39,898 nt of DNA from an uncultured Gammaproteobacteria bacterium (GTDB lineage: Bacteria; Pseudomonadota; Gammaproteobacteria; Pseudomonadales; Halieaceae): NCBI GenBank assembly GCA_902519405.1, contig CABYJX010000001.1:102822-142719 (forward strand). Reading direction: 5' to 3'. Shown in pieces: positions 19,050 through 27,545 of this stretch (the stretch's first letter is position 1; each line of letters starts with the position of its first letter). A program made the position numbers and the translations under genes. The notes beneath the pieces are model-generated. The model was not told the DNA's origin. It did not search any database and worked only from the letters and a program-made list of their open reading frames with translations.

Positions 19050-20981
19050 CTATAGATTTTCTCGGCCATTTATGAGATTTTCTACTACACTAGCATCAGT
19101 AAGAGTACTCGTATCTCCAAGGTTTTTAAGATCTTTTTCGGCTATTTTTCTTAGGATTCGCCTCATTATCTTACCGGAGCGTGTTTTCGGAAGAGCGGGT
19201 GCCCATTGTATAGCGTCTGGTTTTGCAATGGGGCCGATTTCAGTATTACAAAGTTCAATTAAGTCGTCTTTCAAACTATCATTGACTTCGCAATCCTTCA
19301 TAAGTGTTACGAAGCAATATATGCCCTGGCCTTTAATATCATGTGGAAATCCTACTACCGCTGCTTCAGCCACTTTATCGTGGAGCACTATTGCACTTTC
19401 TATCTCAGCTGTGCCTAATCTATGTCCTGAAACATTCAGTACATCATCAACTCTACCAGTAATCCAGTAATAACCATCTTCATCTCTATACGCACCATCC
19501 CCAGTGAAGTAGAAGCCTTCATACTGACTAAAATACGTATCGATCAGCCTCTGATGATCTCCAAAAACAGTTCTTATTTGACTTGGCCAAGATGATTTTA
19601 TAACCAGATAGCCAGAGTCGGCACCTAGAATCTCTTTTCCATCTTCATCTAACAGCGCAAGCTCCACACCAAAAAAAGGAAGTGCTGCCGATCCTGGTTT
19701 TAATTTCATAGCCCCAGGTAAGGCACTAATCATCTGTGCCCCTGTTTCTGTTTGCCACCAAGTATCTACAATTGGACAACGACTATCTCCCACGATTGAA
19801 TGATACCAATTCCAAGTTTCTGGATTAATGGGTTCCCCCACAGAACCTAACAAGCGCAGACTTTTGCGTGAACTACGTTTTACGTAGTCGTCACCAAGTG
19901 CGTGTAAAGATCTTATTGCTGTGGGTGCAGTATAGAATATTGACACTTGATGTTTATCTATGACCTCCCAAAATCTTCCTGCATTTGGAAAAGTGGGCAC
20001 ACCTTCATAGACAAGTGAAGTTGCACCATTACTTAATGGACCATAGACAATGTATGTATGACCGGTAATCCAACCCACATCGGCAGTACACCAAAAAATA
20101 TCATCATCCCGATAGTCAAATATATATTTAAAAGTCATAGTCGCTTGAAGAAGGTATCCTCCGGTCGAATGCAGTACACCTTTCGGTTTTCCAGTTGAAC
20201 CAGACGTATAGAGGATAAAGAGAGGATCTTCTGCTTCCATTGGTTCTGGTTCGCAACACTCACTTTCTTCGCTTATCAATTCATGATAGAAGAAATCACG
20301 CTTAGTTTTCATCTCAATCTCTGCGTGAGTATGTTTTACAACTAAGCAGGTATGAATATTTTTACAAAAGGATAACGCTTTATCAGCGTTTGATTTCAGT
20401 GGAATTTTTTTTCCGCCGCGAATACCCTCATCGGAGGTGATTAGTACGCAGCAGTCTGAATCTAAGATTCGGTCTTTTAGTGCCTCAGGAGAAAAACCTC
20501 CAAAAACAACAGAATGAACAGCGCCTAGTCGAGCACAAGCGAGCATAGAATATATAGCCTCTGGAATCATGGGCATGTATATACAGACGCGATCACCTTT
20601 TTTGACTCCCCTTGACTTCAAAGCATTCGCTAGACGACACACTTCGATCTTGAGTTTATTAAAAGTGATAGCGCAATGCTTCTCTGGATCGTCACTCTCC
20701 CATAATATGGCGGTTTTATTTGCGTTGTTAGGTAAGTGTCTATCAATACAGTTAAAGCTTACGTTAAGCTCTGCTCCAGAGAACCAACGAACATTTCCTT
20801 TGCAGAAATCGCCAGAAAAGACTTCCTCCCACTTGGAATACCAAGAAATGTGTTCAGATGCCATTCTAGCCCAGAAGGAGTTCGGGGAGTCAATTGACTC
20901 TGTATATAATTCTTTGTATCGCGCTTCATTAATATGTGAGGTGGAGAAATTTTTTGGAATGGCGTAATCAGATTCTTTCAC
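19050..20981 (-). CDS. acs: Acetyl-CoA synthetase (AMP-forming)
   Basis: Acs activates acetate to acetyl-CoA through acetyl-AMP. The 643-residue protein has the AMP-binding signature [19 protein letters not shown], the [10 protein letters not shown] motif, the hinge region [20 protein letters not shown] and the C-terminal [11 protein letters not shown], whose Lys is the known acetylation control site. The start is GTG at 20981. Acs lies downstream of the pan genes, as in Pseudomonas. Acetyl-CoA would also be the co-substrate of the BKACE enzyme encoded at 30376-31284. Confidence 0.96.
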   Translation of the reverse strand: MKESDYAIPKNFSTSHINEARYKELYTESIDSPNSFWARMASEHISWYSKWEEVFSGDFCKGNVRWFSGAELNVSFNCIDRHLPNNANKTAILWESDDPEKHCAITFNKLKIEVCRLANALKSRGVKKGDRVCIYMPMIPEAIYSMLACARLGAVHSVVFGGFSPEALKDRILDSDCCVLITSDEGIRGGKKIPLKSNADKALSFCKNIHTCLVVKHTHAEIEMKTKRDFFYHELISEESECCEPEPMEAEDPLFILYTSGSTGKPKGVLHSTGGYLLQATMTFKYIFDYRDDDIFWCTADVGWITGHTYIVYGPLSNGATSLVYEGVPTFPNAGRFWEVIDKHQVSIFYTAPTAIRSLHALGDDYVKRSSRKSLRLLGSVGEPINPETWNWYHSIVGDSRCPIVDTWWQTETGAQMISALPGAMKLKPGSAALPFFGVELALLDEDGKEILGADSGYLVIKSSWPSQIRTVFGDHQRLIDTYFSQYEGFYFTGDGAYRDEDGYYWITGRVDDVLNVSGHRLGTAEIESAIVLHDKVAEAAVVGFPHDIKGQGIYCFVTLMKDCEVNDSLKDDLIELCNTEIGPIAKPDAIQWAPALPKTRSGKIMRRILRKIAEKDLKNLGDTSTLTDASVVENLINGRENL

Positions 20982-21079
20982 AACTAGCCCTACTAATTAT
21001 TTTTTTAGGAGATCAACCGAGTCAATATCGCATTTACTTGAGAAATACTTTTTCATTAAAATGCTAAATTCATTCCACA

Positions 21080-21964
21080 TCACTGTGCGGCTAGAATTCC
21101 CCATTCTGTGGCCGTATTCACTGATAGCCTAACATTGTCGATGAGTCTTGTTTCTCCAAGTCTAGCTGCTACTAAAATAGAGATTTCTGTAGTATCTTCG
21201 TTGATTTCAGCTAGCGTATGCGCGTCTAGAATTGTAAAGTAATCAAGCAAAAAACCTGATTCTATAAGTTTAAAACGAGCATGAGACTCCAGCTCCAGAA
21301 AATTATCGAACCCACATGCAATCGCATCTCTACAGTGGGCGAGTGTGTCAAAGATTAGAGGCGCCAACTTGCGTTCATCCGCATTGAGATATACGTTCCG
21401 AGAACTCAAAGCTAGGCCATCTTCATCTCTTACTGTGCCTACAGCCACTATCTTCGTGTCGAATTCTAAGTCGTGAACCAGTTTTCGGATTATGGAAAGT
21501 TGCTGATAGTCTTTTTCGCCAAAGAGTGCGTAATCAGGGCAAATCAAGTTCAGTAATTTACATACAATTGTGGCTACGCCTTCAAAATGGCCAGGCCGAT
21601 CTTTGCCGCAGAGAATACTGGAGATCTCAGGTACTACTACAGTGGTCTGATTCTCTCGACCATCAGGAAAGATATCAGTCTCTGATGGAACGAAAAGAGT
21701 ATTAATTCCCTCTGAAAAGAGTAGCGATTTATCGGTTGAAAGCGTTCTAGGATATTTATCAAGGTCTTCATCAGTACTAAATTGCAAAGGGTTAACAAAA
21801 ATGCTCACTACGACAATGTCTGCCAACGATTTTGCGCGTTTTACGAGTTCCAAATGTCCTTCGTGCAAGTTTCCCATAGTGGGAACAAATGCCACTAGGC
21901 GATCCTTTCGACGCTCTTCATTTAATACGGTTCTAAGGTGAGCTGAGTTATAAATAATTTGCAT
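21080..21964 (-). CDS. panC: Pantothenate synthetase
   Basis: PanC condenses pantoate and beta-alanine with ATP to give pantothenate, the CoA precursor. The 294-residue protein has FVPTMGNLHEGHLELVKRA with the HIGH-like HEGH at 34-37, GEKDYQQL and LSSRNVYL. It follows panB on the same strand with a 193-base gap, so it may have its own promoter. No panD, the beta-alanine source, is seen between panC and acs. Confidence 0.96.
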   Translation of the reverse strand: MQIIYNSAHLRTVLNEERRKDRLVAFVPTMGNLHEGHLELVKRAKSLADIVVVSIFVNPLQFSTDEDLDKYPRTLSTDKSLLFSEGINTLFVPSETDIFPDGRENQTTVVVPEISSILCGKDRPGHFEGVATIVCKLLNLICPDYALFGEKDYQQLSIIRKLVHDLEFDTKIVAVGTVRDEDGLALSSRNVYLNADERKLAPLIFDTLAHCRDAIACGFDNFLELESHARFKLIESGFLLDYFTILDAHTLAEINEDTTEISILVAARLGETRLIDNVRLSVNTATEWGILAAQ

Positions 21965-22157
21965 AGTTTTTAAAATATATGAGTTAGTTCAAGATCTTAA
22001 ATATAAGACAAGAAACAGATAAGTGACCAAGAAAAACGCACGAGAAGTATGCCGCAACATGTCCTTGCCATCAAACGATTTTTGATAGCGAAAAAAGTAC
22101 CATATCAAAGGCTTCTAGCAGTTGAAGAGAAAATATTGTAAGTACCCACTTTCATTT

Positions 22158-22949
22158 TTAATCATACCAATTCGCTTCTTTAGGAAAATCCCCATTTTTT
22201 ACTGAGTTTAGGAAGCATTTTAGAGCATCACTTACGAAATTAGCATCTTTAAGAAAATTTTTTGAAAACCCTGGTGGATTGGGAGAAAGTCCCAGCATGT
22301 CATGCAGTACTAACACTTGTCCATCGGTATTAGGTCCAGCTCCGATACCTATCACGGGTATCTTTAATTTTGCAGAAATTTCTGAAGCTAGTTGCCGGGG
22401 AACACATTCTAAGACTAGTAGACTGGCGCCCGCCTCCTGAATACCTAAGGCATCGGACAATATAGCTTTTGCATCTGCTTCACTTCTTCCTTGAACTTTG
22501 TAGCCACCCAGCATATGAAAAGACTGAGGAGTTAATCCTAAATGACCACATACTGGGATGCCGCGTTCTACAAGATCTAAGATGATGGAGTTTAACCAAT
22601 GACCACCTTCGACCTTGATCATCTCTGCTCCTTTTCTCATCATCTTGGCTGCAGTTTTAAGAGCCTCATCTGAAGTTTGGTAGCTCATAAATGGAAGGTC
22701 TGTGATAACAAGAGACCGAGGGTCTGTTTTCGCTACACATGCCGTGTGATAAGCCATATCTTTAGTGGTTACTTGAAGAGTAGTCTTGTGTCCTTGAATC
22801 ACATTTCCCAGTGAGTCCCCCACTAGGATTACTTCAATTCCACTTTGACTTATTAGGCGAGAAAATGTTGCATCATAAGCCGTTAAGCAGGCAAATTTCT
22901 CGCCTTTCGCTTTTAGTTTAATAAGATCATTGATAGTTACTTTCGCCAC
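22158..22949 (-). CDS. panB: 3-methyl-2-oxobutanoate hydroxymethyltransferase
   Basis: PanB transfers a one-carbon unit from methylene-tetrahydrofolate to 2-oxoisovalerate, giving ketopantoate. The 263-residue TIM barrel has the N-terminal CLTAYDATFSRLISQSGIE, the metal-binding GDSLGNVIQGH, HLGLTPQS and IGIGAGPNTDGQVLVLHDMLG, standard for the family. It starts 7 bases after the upstream kinase stop, so these genes form one operon. The folate co-substrate links it to folK and folP in this window. Confidence 0.97.
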   Translation of the reverse strand: MAKVTINDLIKLKAKGEKFACLTAYDATFSRLISQSGIEVILVGDSLGNVIQGHKTTLQVTTKDMAYHTACVAKTDPRSLVITDLPFMSYQTSDEALKTAAKMMRKGAEMIKVEGGHWLNSIILDLVERGIPVCGHLGLTPQSFHMLGGYKVQGRSEADAKAILSDALGIQEAGASLLVLECVPRQLASEISAKLKIPVIGIGAGPNTDGQVLVLHDMLGLSPNPPGFSKNFLKDANFVSDALKCFLNSVKNGDFPKEANWYD

Positions 22950-22956
22950 AAGAAAT

Positions 22957-23637
22957 TCATCCGAAAAAGCTTGGGTTTAGATAATGTCGACCACTTTTAA
23001 TGTTTAGTAAGTAATCTACCAACAATAAATAGTCAGCTTTTCTACTCACCAAGTCTATTTCACTCGCATTTACTATTAAAAGTGGAGCATCATCGTAGTA
23101 TAGAAAAAATTCGCTGTATACCTCATTCAGGCTTTGAAGATAAGTTTTCGAGATTGATCTTTCCGCAGGATTACCCCTTTGCTCAATTCGAGATAAAAGG
23201 ACATCTGTTGATGCTTGAAGATAGATTACCAAGTCTGGTTTTGGTGCATCTATAGTTAGTTGACTATAGACTTGTTGGTAAAGACCTAATTCATCTATAG
23301 TTAAAGTGATCTTTGCAAATAATGGGTCCTTTTCAATTAGAAAATCTGAAATTCGTATTGGTGCAAAAATATCTGCCTGGCGAAGACTTTGTATTTTCTG
23401 AACTCTTTGAAATAGAAAAAAAAGCTGTGTAGCCAAAGCGCTTTGCTTAGGATTCTTATAAAATTCTTCAAGGAAAGGATTTTTTTCCGCGTCCTCAAGT
23501 AAAATTTCATAGTTAAAACTTTCTGCTAATAAGTGGGCTAATGTAGTTTTTCCAACACCAATGGGCCCTTCTATTGCGATGTATGCCGGAGGATTTCGTC
23601 CTTTTAAATCGATATTTATTGGATCTCCCTGTGACAT
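22957..23637 (-). CDS. Deoxynucleoside kinase family protein
   Basis: About 226 residues from ATG 23637. The P-loop IAIEGPIGVGKTTLAHLLAES is near the N-terminus, with the family's lid region RGNPAERSI and a C-terminal LLLVDYLLNI. These are features of the deoxyadenosine/deoxyguanosine kinase family (salvage of deoxynucleosides to dNMPs). I set the start at 23637 because GGAG (23644-23647) is 6 bases upstream; ATG 23649 is the alternative. The longer open frame to 23790 would overlap folK by more than 130 bases and is unlikely. A kinase of this family between folK and panB also occurs in other gammaproteobacteria. The exact substrate is unresolved. Confidence 0.85.
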   Translation of the reverse strand: MSQGDPINIDLKGRNPPAYIAIEGPIGVGKTTLAHLLAESFNYEILLEDAEKNPFLEEFYKNPKQSALATQLFFLFQRVQKIQSLRQADIFAPIRISDFLIEKDPLFAKITLTIDELGLYQQVYSQLTIDAPKPDLVIYLQASTDVLLSRIEQRGNPAERSISKTYLQSLNEVYSEFFLYYDDAPLLIVNASEIDLVSRKADYLLLVDYLLNIKSGRHYLNPSFFG

Positions 23638-23656
23638 CCGGTGCTCCATAAAAATT

Positions 23657-24163
23657 TTAAACTCCGTCCTCGAAGAGACTAATACTGGTCTTCTGTACTT
23701 TTTCGGAACTACAGCCCTGAATGACATCTTTAAGCATGCAGCCCAACGGTAGTCGTTTATTGGGGTCACATATTTCAAGAAGAGGCGCAAGCATGAACAT
23801 CCTAAGATGAAGCCTTGGATGAGGTACTGTGAGGCGAGGAAAAGAAAAGGCTTGATCTCCGAATAGGAGTATGTCTAGGTCTATATTTCGAGCTCCCCAC
23901 CGCTCAGTCCTAGTTCTGCCTTGTATATTTTCAATTTCTTGAAGAGCGTCTAAAAGTGATAGGCCGGGTAGTTTGGTATCAAGCTTTGCTACTGCATTAA
24001 GAAAATCAGGCTGATCAATTTTCCCTACTGGACTAGTTCTGTAAACAGAGGATGCACAAATGAAGCTTGTTTTTGGTATTGTTCTAAGTGATTTACAAGC
24101 CGCACGTAGTTGGGCTGCAGGTTTATTTAAATTAGAACCAAGTCCAATATAACAACTAATCAA
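23657..24163 (-). CDS. folK: 2-amino-4-hydroxy-6-hydroxymethyldihydropteridine pyrophosphokinase
   Basis: HPPK transfers pyrophosphate from ATP to 6-hydroxymethyl-dihydropterin, making the substrate of FolP. The 168-residue protein has YIGLGSNLNKPAAQL at the start, RWGARNIDLDILLFGD with the Mg-binding Asp pair, and PHPRLHLRMFMLAPL. It begins 2 bases after the pcnB stop, so the pcnB-folK pair is coupled, as in E. coli. Confidence 0.96.
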   Translation of the reverse strand: MISCYIGLGSNLNKPAAQLRAACKSLRTIPKTSFICASSVYRTSPVGKIDQPDFLNAVAKLDTKLPGLSLLDALQEIENIQGRTRTERWGARNIDLDILLFGDQAFSFPRLTVPHPRLHLRMFMLAPLLEICDPNKRLPLGCMLKDVIQGCSSEKVQKTSISLFEDGV

Positions 24164-24165
24164 AA

Positions 24166-25452
24166 TTAGCCTCTTTGATTGAGAAATAGATGGCGAGCAC
24201 TCCCAGATCTTTTATATTTTTGATTGTAGATAGATTTTAGTGTTTTCTTGTTTGTATTTTGTAGTTCACTCCATCGCCTTTCTAGTCCCGTACTGCAGTC
24301 ACCGACTCTTGCTCGTAACACAAGTAAATCATATCCTGCGCGAAATCTTTTCTTGGACATTAAAGATAGAGCTTTTTCACGTCGATTATTTTCTAGGTGA
24401 TATTGCATTTCCCATATCTCTCTTATAGAAGCACTGAGGCGTTTTGGTATGGCCATAAGAGAATTTGATTTTGAAATCACCTCGGTTCCGGCCGACTGTA
24501 ACATTGTAAAGCGGTCTTGCTTTATTTTAGGATTTTTATTTATGACGGTTACTAATTTCGGCCATAACATTACAGCTAGAAGGAATGCTGGGGTCACACT
24601 TTTACCCTCATAAATTCTAAGATCAGTGTCCGCACATACATTTTCTATCAGCTTCCCCCACTTTGCCTGATTCTTTATTTGTGTTTGCATCCCTGGGAAA
24701 AAATAATCTAGCAGAGAGTGATTAATCAAATTCTTAAGAGTATTATTTGCATGCCCTGAAAAAAATAGTTTTAAAAATTCGTCAAATAATCTTGCATTAG
24801 GAACGTCAGCTAGTAATGGTGATATTTCGTTTATTGCTTTAGAAGTATCAGGAGATATTTTGAAATTGAGTTTCGTTGCAAATCTTACAACCCGTAAAAT
24901 TCTCACAGGATCTTCTATGAATCTGCTGGTAGGATCACCGATTACTTTGAGTTTTGATTTTGACAGATCACTAATTCCACTAACATGATCAATGATAGAG
25001 TAGGTTTTTGGGTTGTAATAAAGTGCATTTACTGTGATGTCTCTTCGTATTGCGTCTTCACTCATGGTGCCAAAAATATTGTCTCGTAACAAAAGCCCAC
25101 GGCTACTTTGTTCAAATTCCTCAAGAGTCTTCTCCTTTCTTGAGAAATCTTTTTTCTGGTTACCTCTGAAGGTAGTTACCTCTATTATTTCTTTCCCATA
25201 TTTAATCTGAGCGATTCGAAATCTTCGACCAATTATTCTTGCACGTCGAAAAATTTTTCGGATCTCCTCTGGTGTTGCGCTGGTTGCGACATCAAAATCT
25301 TTGGGGGATTTTCCTAAAAGGAGATCTCTTACCGCTCCCCCGACAAGGTACGCTTCATGCCCCTTGGAACTAAGATTACTGATGACACTCAATGCATTAT
25401 CGCTAATATCTTTATTAGAAATAGTGTGCTGGTCTCTCGGAATGACCTTCAA
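24166..25452 (-). CDS. pcnB: Poly(A) polymerase I
   Basis: PcnB adds poly(A) tails that mark RNA for decay by PNPase (also in this window) and the degradosome. The 428-residue protein belongs to the class II nucleotidyltransferases. GGAVRDLLLGKSPKDFDVATSA carries the catalytic DxD, followed by RRFRIAQIKYGKEIIEVTTFRG, RRDITVNALYYN and RILRVVRFATKLNFKI. A basic C-terminal tail favours PcnB over a CCA-adding enzyme, as does the pcnB-folK context. The start is TTG at 25452. Confidence 0.93.
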   Translation of the reverse strand: MKVIPRDQHTISNKDISDNALSVISNLSSKGHEAYLVGGAVRDLLLGKSPKDFDVATSATPEEIRKIFRRARIIGRRFRIAQIKYGKEIIEVTTFRGNQKKDFSRKEKTLEEFEQSSRGLLLRDNIFGTMSEDAIRRDITVNALYYNPKTYSIIDHVSGISDLSKSKLKVIGDPTSRFIEDPVRILRVVRFATKLNFKISPDTSKAINEISPLLADVPNARLFDEFLKLFFSGHANNTLKNLINHSLLDYFFPGMQTQIKNQAKWGKLIENVCADTDLRIYEGKSVTPAFLLAVMLWPKLVTVINKNPKIKQDRFTMLQSAGTEVISKSNSLMAIPKRLSASIREIWEMQYHLENNRREKALSLMSKKRFRAGYDLLVLRARVGDCSTGLERRWSELQNTNKKTLKSIYNQKYKRSGSARHLFLNQRG

Positions 25453-25523
25453 ACGAACGATATCCTAAGCTTTGATTAGCAGTGTGAGAGTTTACCACAG
25501 CTTTTTTATTAGTAATTAACCAA

Positions 25524-25553
25524 TAAAAGAAGGGGAAGAGACCTTCCCCTTCT
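25524..25553 (-). terminator. Intrinsic terminator of the dksA-gluQ transcript
   Basis: AGAAGGGGAAG (25528-25538) and CTTCCCCTTCT (25543-25553) are perfect 11-bp inverted repeats with a 4-base loop. Read on the minus strand, the stem is followed by TTTT (25527-25524), so it should terminate transcription from gluQ before pcnB. Confidence 0.85.
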
Positions 25554-25624
25554 GAGTTTGATATTTAAATTATATTATTATTATTCACGCCACTTATAAC
25601 TGTTATTTTTATGGCGAGTATGTG

Positions 25625-25685
25625 TATGTAAACATTCTCATCTGTATATGTAAACATCTTAAGCATAATTGTTAATATTTACATA
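25625..25685. repeat. Cluster of three TATGTAAAYAT motifs
   Basis: TATGTAAACAT occurs at 25625-25635 and again at 25647-25657, centre to centre 22 bases, close to two helical turns. A third, inverted copy with one change (TATGTAAATAT on the minus strand) is at 25675-25685. The cluster lies in the 284-base gap between gluQ and pcnB, before the terminator. The even spacing suggests a protein-binding array, but no family is recognised. Confidence 0.45.
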
Positions 25686-25736
25686 TTGCCGAGATGTCAA
25701 TATGCAGCGTGCGCTTGCCAAAATAGCGTTACCTTC

Positions 25737-26618
25737 TCAGATTTTTAGCGGTACGTGAGGAAGACTGCTTTTCTTCGGAATAGCATCTCTGTCCCAAGAT
25801 TCAATTGCTGAGCAAAGAATTTGACTTGGCGTTTCAAGCGAAGCTGTAGGCTGAAGTTGGCCCAATAACAAAAGTGCTTGTCTGAGATTTTGAGCAGCTT
25901 GATTCGCGTCGACTGAGGGGGCAAGTGCTTGCTTGCTTAATTTTTTCCCTTCCTTATTGGTTATGGTCGGTATGTGTCCATATTTTAATCGAGACAAATT
26001 AAGTGCCGATGCTATTTCATGCTGTTGCGGAGTAGAATCCAGAAGGTCGGATCCTCGAATTATGTGAGTGATTCCTTGTGACGCGTCATCAACTACTACA
26101 GCTAATTGGTAAGAAAACAGACCGTCTCTGCGCCTAATAATAAAGTCTTTCGGAATATTTCGCGTATGCCAGATTTTTTCTCCGAAGATAAAATCATTAA
26201 CTTTTATATCAGCTTGGATACCATTATTAAAGCGCAAAGCGACATTCTCATTTAGAGAGTCCTGTCTTGAAGAGCACTTGGAGGCACAAGTTCCATCATC
26301 ATTTAGCTTTTTTCTGGAACAGCCACATTTAAAAACCATATGTCTTTCTATTAAATAAGACAAAGCTGATTCATAGGCTCTGTATCGATTACTCTGAAAA
26401 ATGACCTCTCCATCCCAGAGAAGTCCATGATCGCATAAATCTGAAAGAATCTGCGCAGCAGCACCTAGTTTTTCTCTTGGGGGATCAAGATCCTCTATTC
26501 TTACCAGCCATTCCCCTCTGTTAGACCGCGCATCCAAATAGCTAGCCACTGCTGTGACCAATGACCCCATATGTAGTGGTCCTGTAGGCGAGGGAGCGAA
26601 CCTACCACGATAAAGCAT
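25737..26618 (-). CDS. gluQ: Glutamyl-Q tRNA(Asp) synthetase
   Basis: GluQ-RS attaches glutamate to the queuosine base at position 34 of tRNA-Asp. The 293-residue protein is a shortened GluRS lacking the anticodon-binding domain. It has YRGRFAPSPTGPLHMGSLVTA with the HIGH-like HMGS, a zinc site CGCSRKK...CASKC, RGSDLLDSTPQQH and the KLSKQ motif. It lies downstream of dksA by 27 bases, the conserved dksA-gluQ pair; in E. coli gluQ expression depends on read-through from dksA. Confidence 0.95.
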   Translation of the reverse strand: MLYRGRFAPSPTGPLHMGSLVTAVASYLDARSNRGEWLVRIEDLDPPREKLGAAAQILSDLCDHGLLWDGEVIFQSNRYRAYESALSYLIERHMVFKCGCSRKKLNDDGTCASKCSSRQDSLNENVALRFNNGIQADIKVNDFIFGEKIWHTRNIPKDFIIRRRDGLFSYQLAVVVDDASQGITHIIRGSDLLDSTPQQHEIASALNLSRLKYGHIPTITNKEGKKLSKQALAPSVDANQAAQNLRQALLLLGQLQPTASLETPSQILCSAIESWDRDAIPKKSSLPHVPLKI

Positions 26619-26645
26619 AGATAAGCAGAGAGACTACAGATTTTA

Positions 26646-27368
26646 TTATCCTAATTCCTGTCTCTCCTTAATTTCATCGAGTGTTTTACAGTCTATACAA
26701 AGCGTAGCTGTTGGTCTTGCCTCTAATCTTTTAATTCCGATTTCAATCCCACATGCTTCGCAGAATCCGTAATCGTCCTGTTCGATTTTTTCCATAGTCT
26801 CATCAATTTTCTTAATGAGCTTCCTTTCTCTGTCGCGTGTACGCAACTCGAGACTGAATTCCTCTTCCTGAGTGGCTCTGTCTGCAGGATCAGGAAAATT
26901 AGCTGCATCATCTTTCATGTGCGAAACGGTCCGATCCACCTCTTGCATTAGCTGATTCTTCCATTCAGCGAGGATTGCTTTGAAATGTTGCTGCTGCTGT
27001 GCTCCCATGTACTCCTCCCCTCGCTTAGCAGAGTAAGGTGCGAAGCTCTTGAAATCAGAAGTTGGCGCTCCTCTTGACTTTTTATTTTGAATCCTTTGTT
27101 TTCTTATAGCAGAGCCTGCAGTGGTTTTTTTTGCTACTGTTTTCTTAGGAGAGGCCTTTCTTGGAGTAGTTTTCTTGCTAGCAGCCTTTTTTGCTACTAT
27201 TTTCTTGGGGGAGGCCTTTTTTGGAGTAGTTTTCTTGCTAGCAGCCTTTTTTGCTACTGTTTTCTTGGGGGAGGCCCTTTTTGGAGCAGTTTTCTTGTTA
27301 ATGACTTTTTTTGGTGCACTCGCCCTGACTGAACGCTTTTTTGTGGGCACTTTAGATTGTCTTGGCAT
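26646..27368 (-). CDS. dksA: RNA polymerase-binding transcription factor DksA with histone-H1-like N-terminal extension
   Basis: DksA enters the RNAP secondary channel and, with ppGpp, controls stable-RNA and amino-acid promoters. The C-terminal 135 residues are canonical: the coiled-coil tip MKDDAANFPDPADRA retains the functional acidic and Ala residues. The zinc finger has Cys203, Cys206, Cys224 and Cys227. E. coli DksA is 151 residues; this one is 240. The extra N-terminal residues are Lys/Ala/Pro/Thr-rich with three copies of an about 20-residue repeat such as SPKKTVAKKAASKKTTP. The start ATG at 27368 opens directly into this tail. Tails of this type resemble histone H1 and Pseudomonas AlgP. 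Confidence 0.95.
   Translation of the reverse strand: MPRQSKVPTKKRSVRASAPKKVINKKTAPKRASPKKTVAKKAASKKTTPKKASPKKIVAKKAASKKTTPRKASPKKTVAKKTTAGSAIRKQRIQNKKSRGAPTSDFKSFAPYSAKRGEEYMGAQQQQHFKAILAEWKNQLMQEVDRTVSHMKDDAANFPDPADRATQEEEFSLELRTRDRERKLIKKIDETMEKIEQDDYGFCEACGIEIGIKRLEARPTATLCIDCKTLDEIKERQELG
27121..27300 (-). repeat. Three-copy 60-bp tandem repeat inside dksA
   Basis: Three tandem units of exactly 60 bp (27121-27180, 27181-27240, 27241-27300) align with few mismatches; units two and three differ at only a handful of positions. Each codes for 20 residues of the Lys/Ala-rich tail. The unit length is a multiple of 3, so gain or loss of copies would keep the frame. Confidence 0.9.
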
Positions 27369-27545
27369 CTTAATTTACTCGTATATAACTTGAATGAATT
27401 ACGTTTTTAATCTAACCGAATCATTTCACAAATACAGCGGGCGGTGAAACTAGCAGAATCGGAGGCTTCATGCCACAAAAAATTGCGTAGAGTTATCACC
27501 AGCTCAATCTTGTTACAATATCATTTTGCCTGATCAGGTTTGATA

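Noticed and set aside
27087-27393. Long plus-strand open frames rich in Phe/Leu opposite dksA
   Set aside because: They are antisense shadows of the Lys/Ala-rich 60-bp repeats; the hydrophobic look comes from the reverse complement of AAA/AAG codons.
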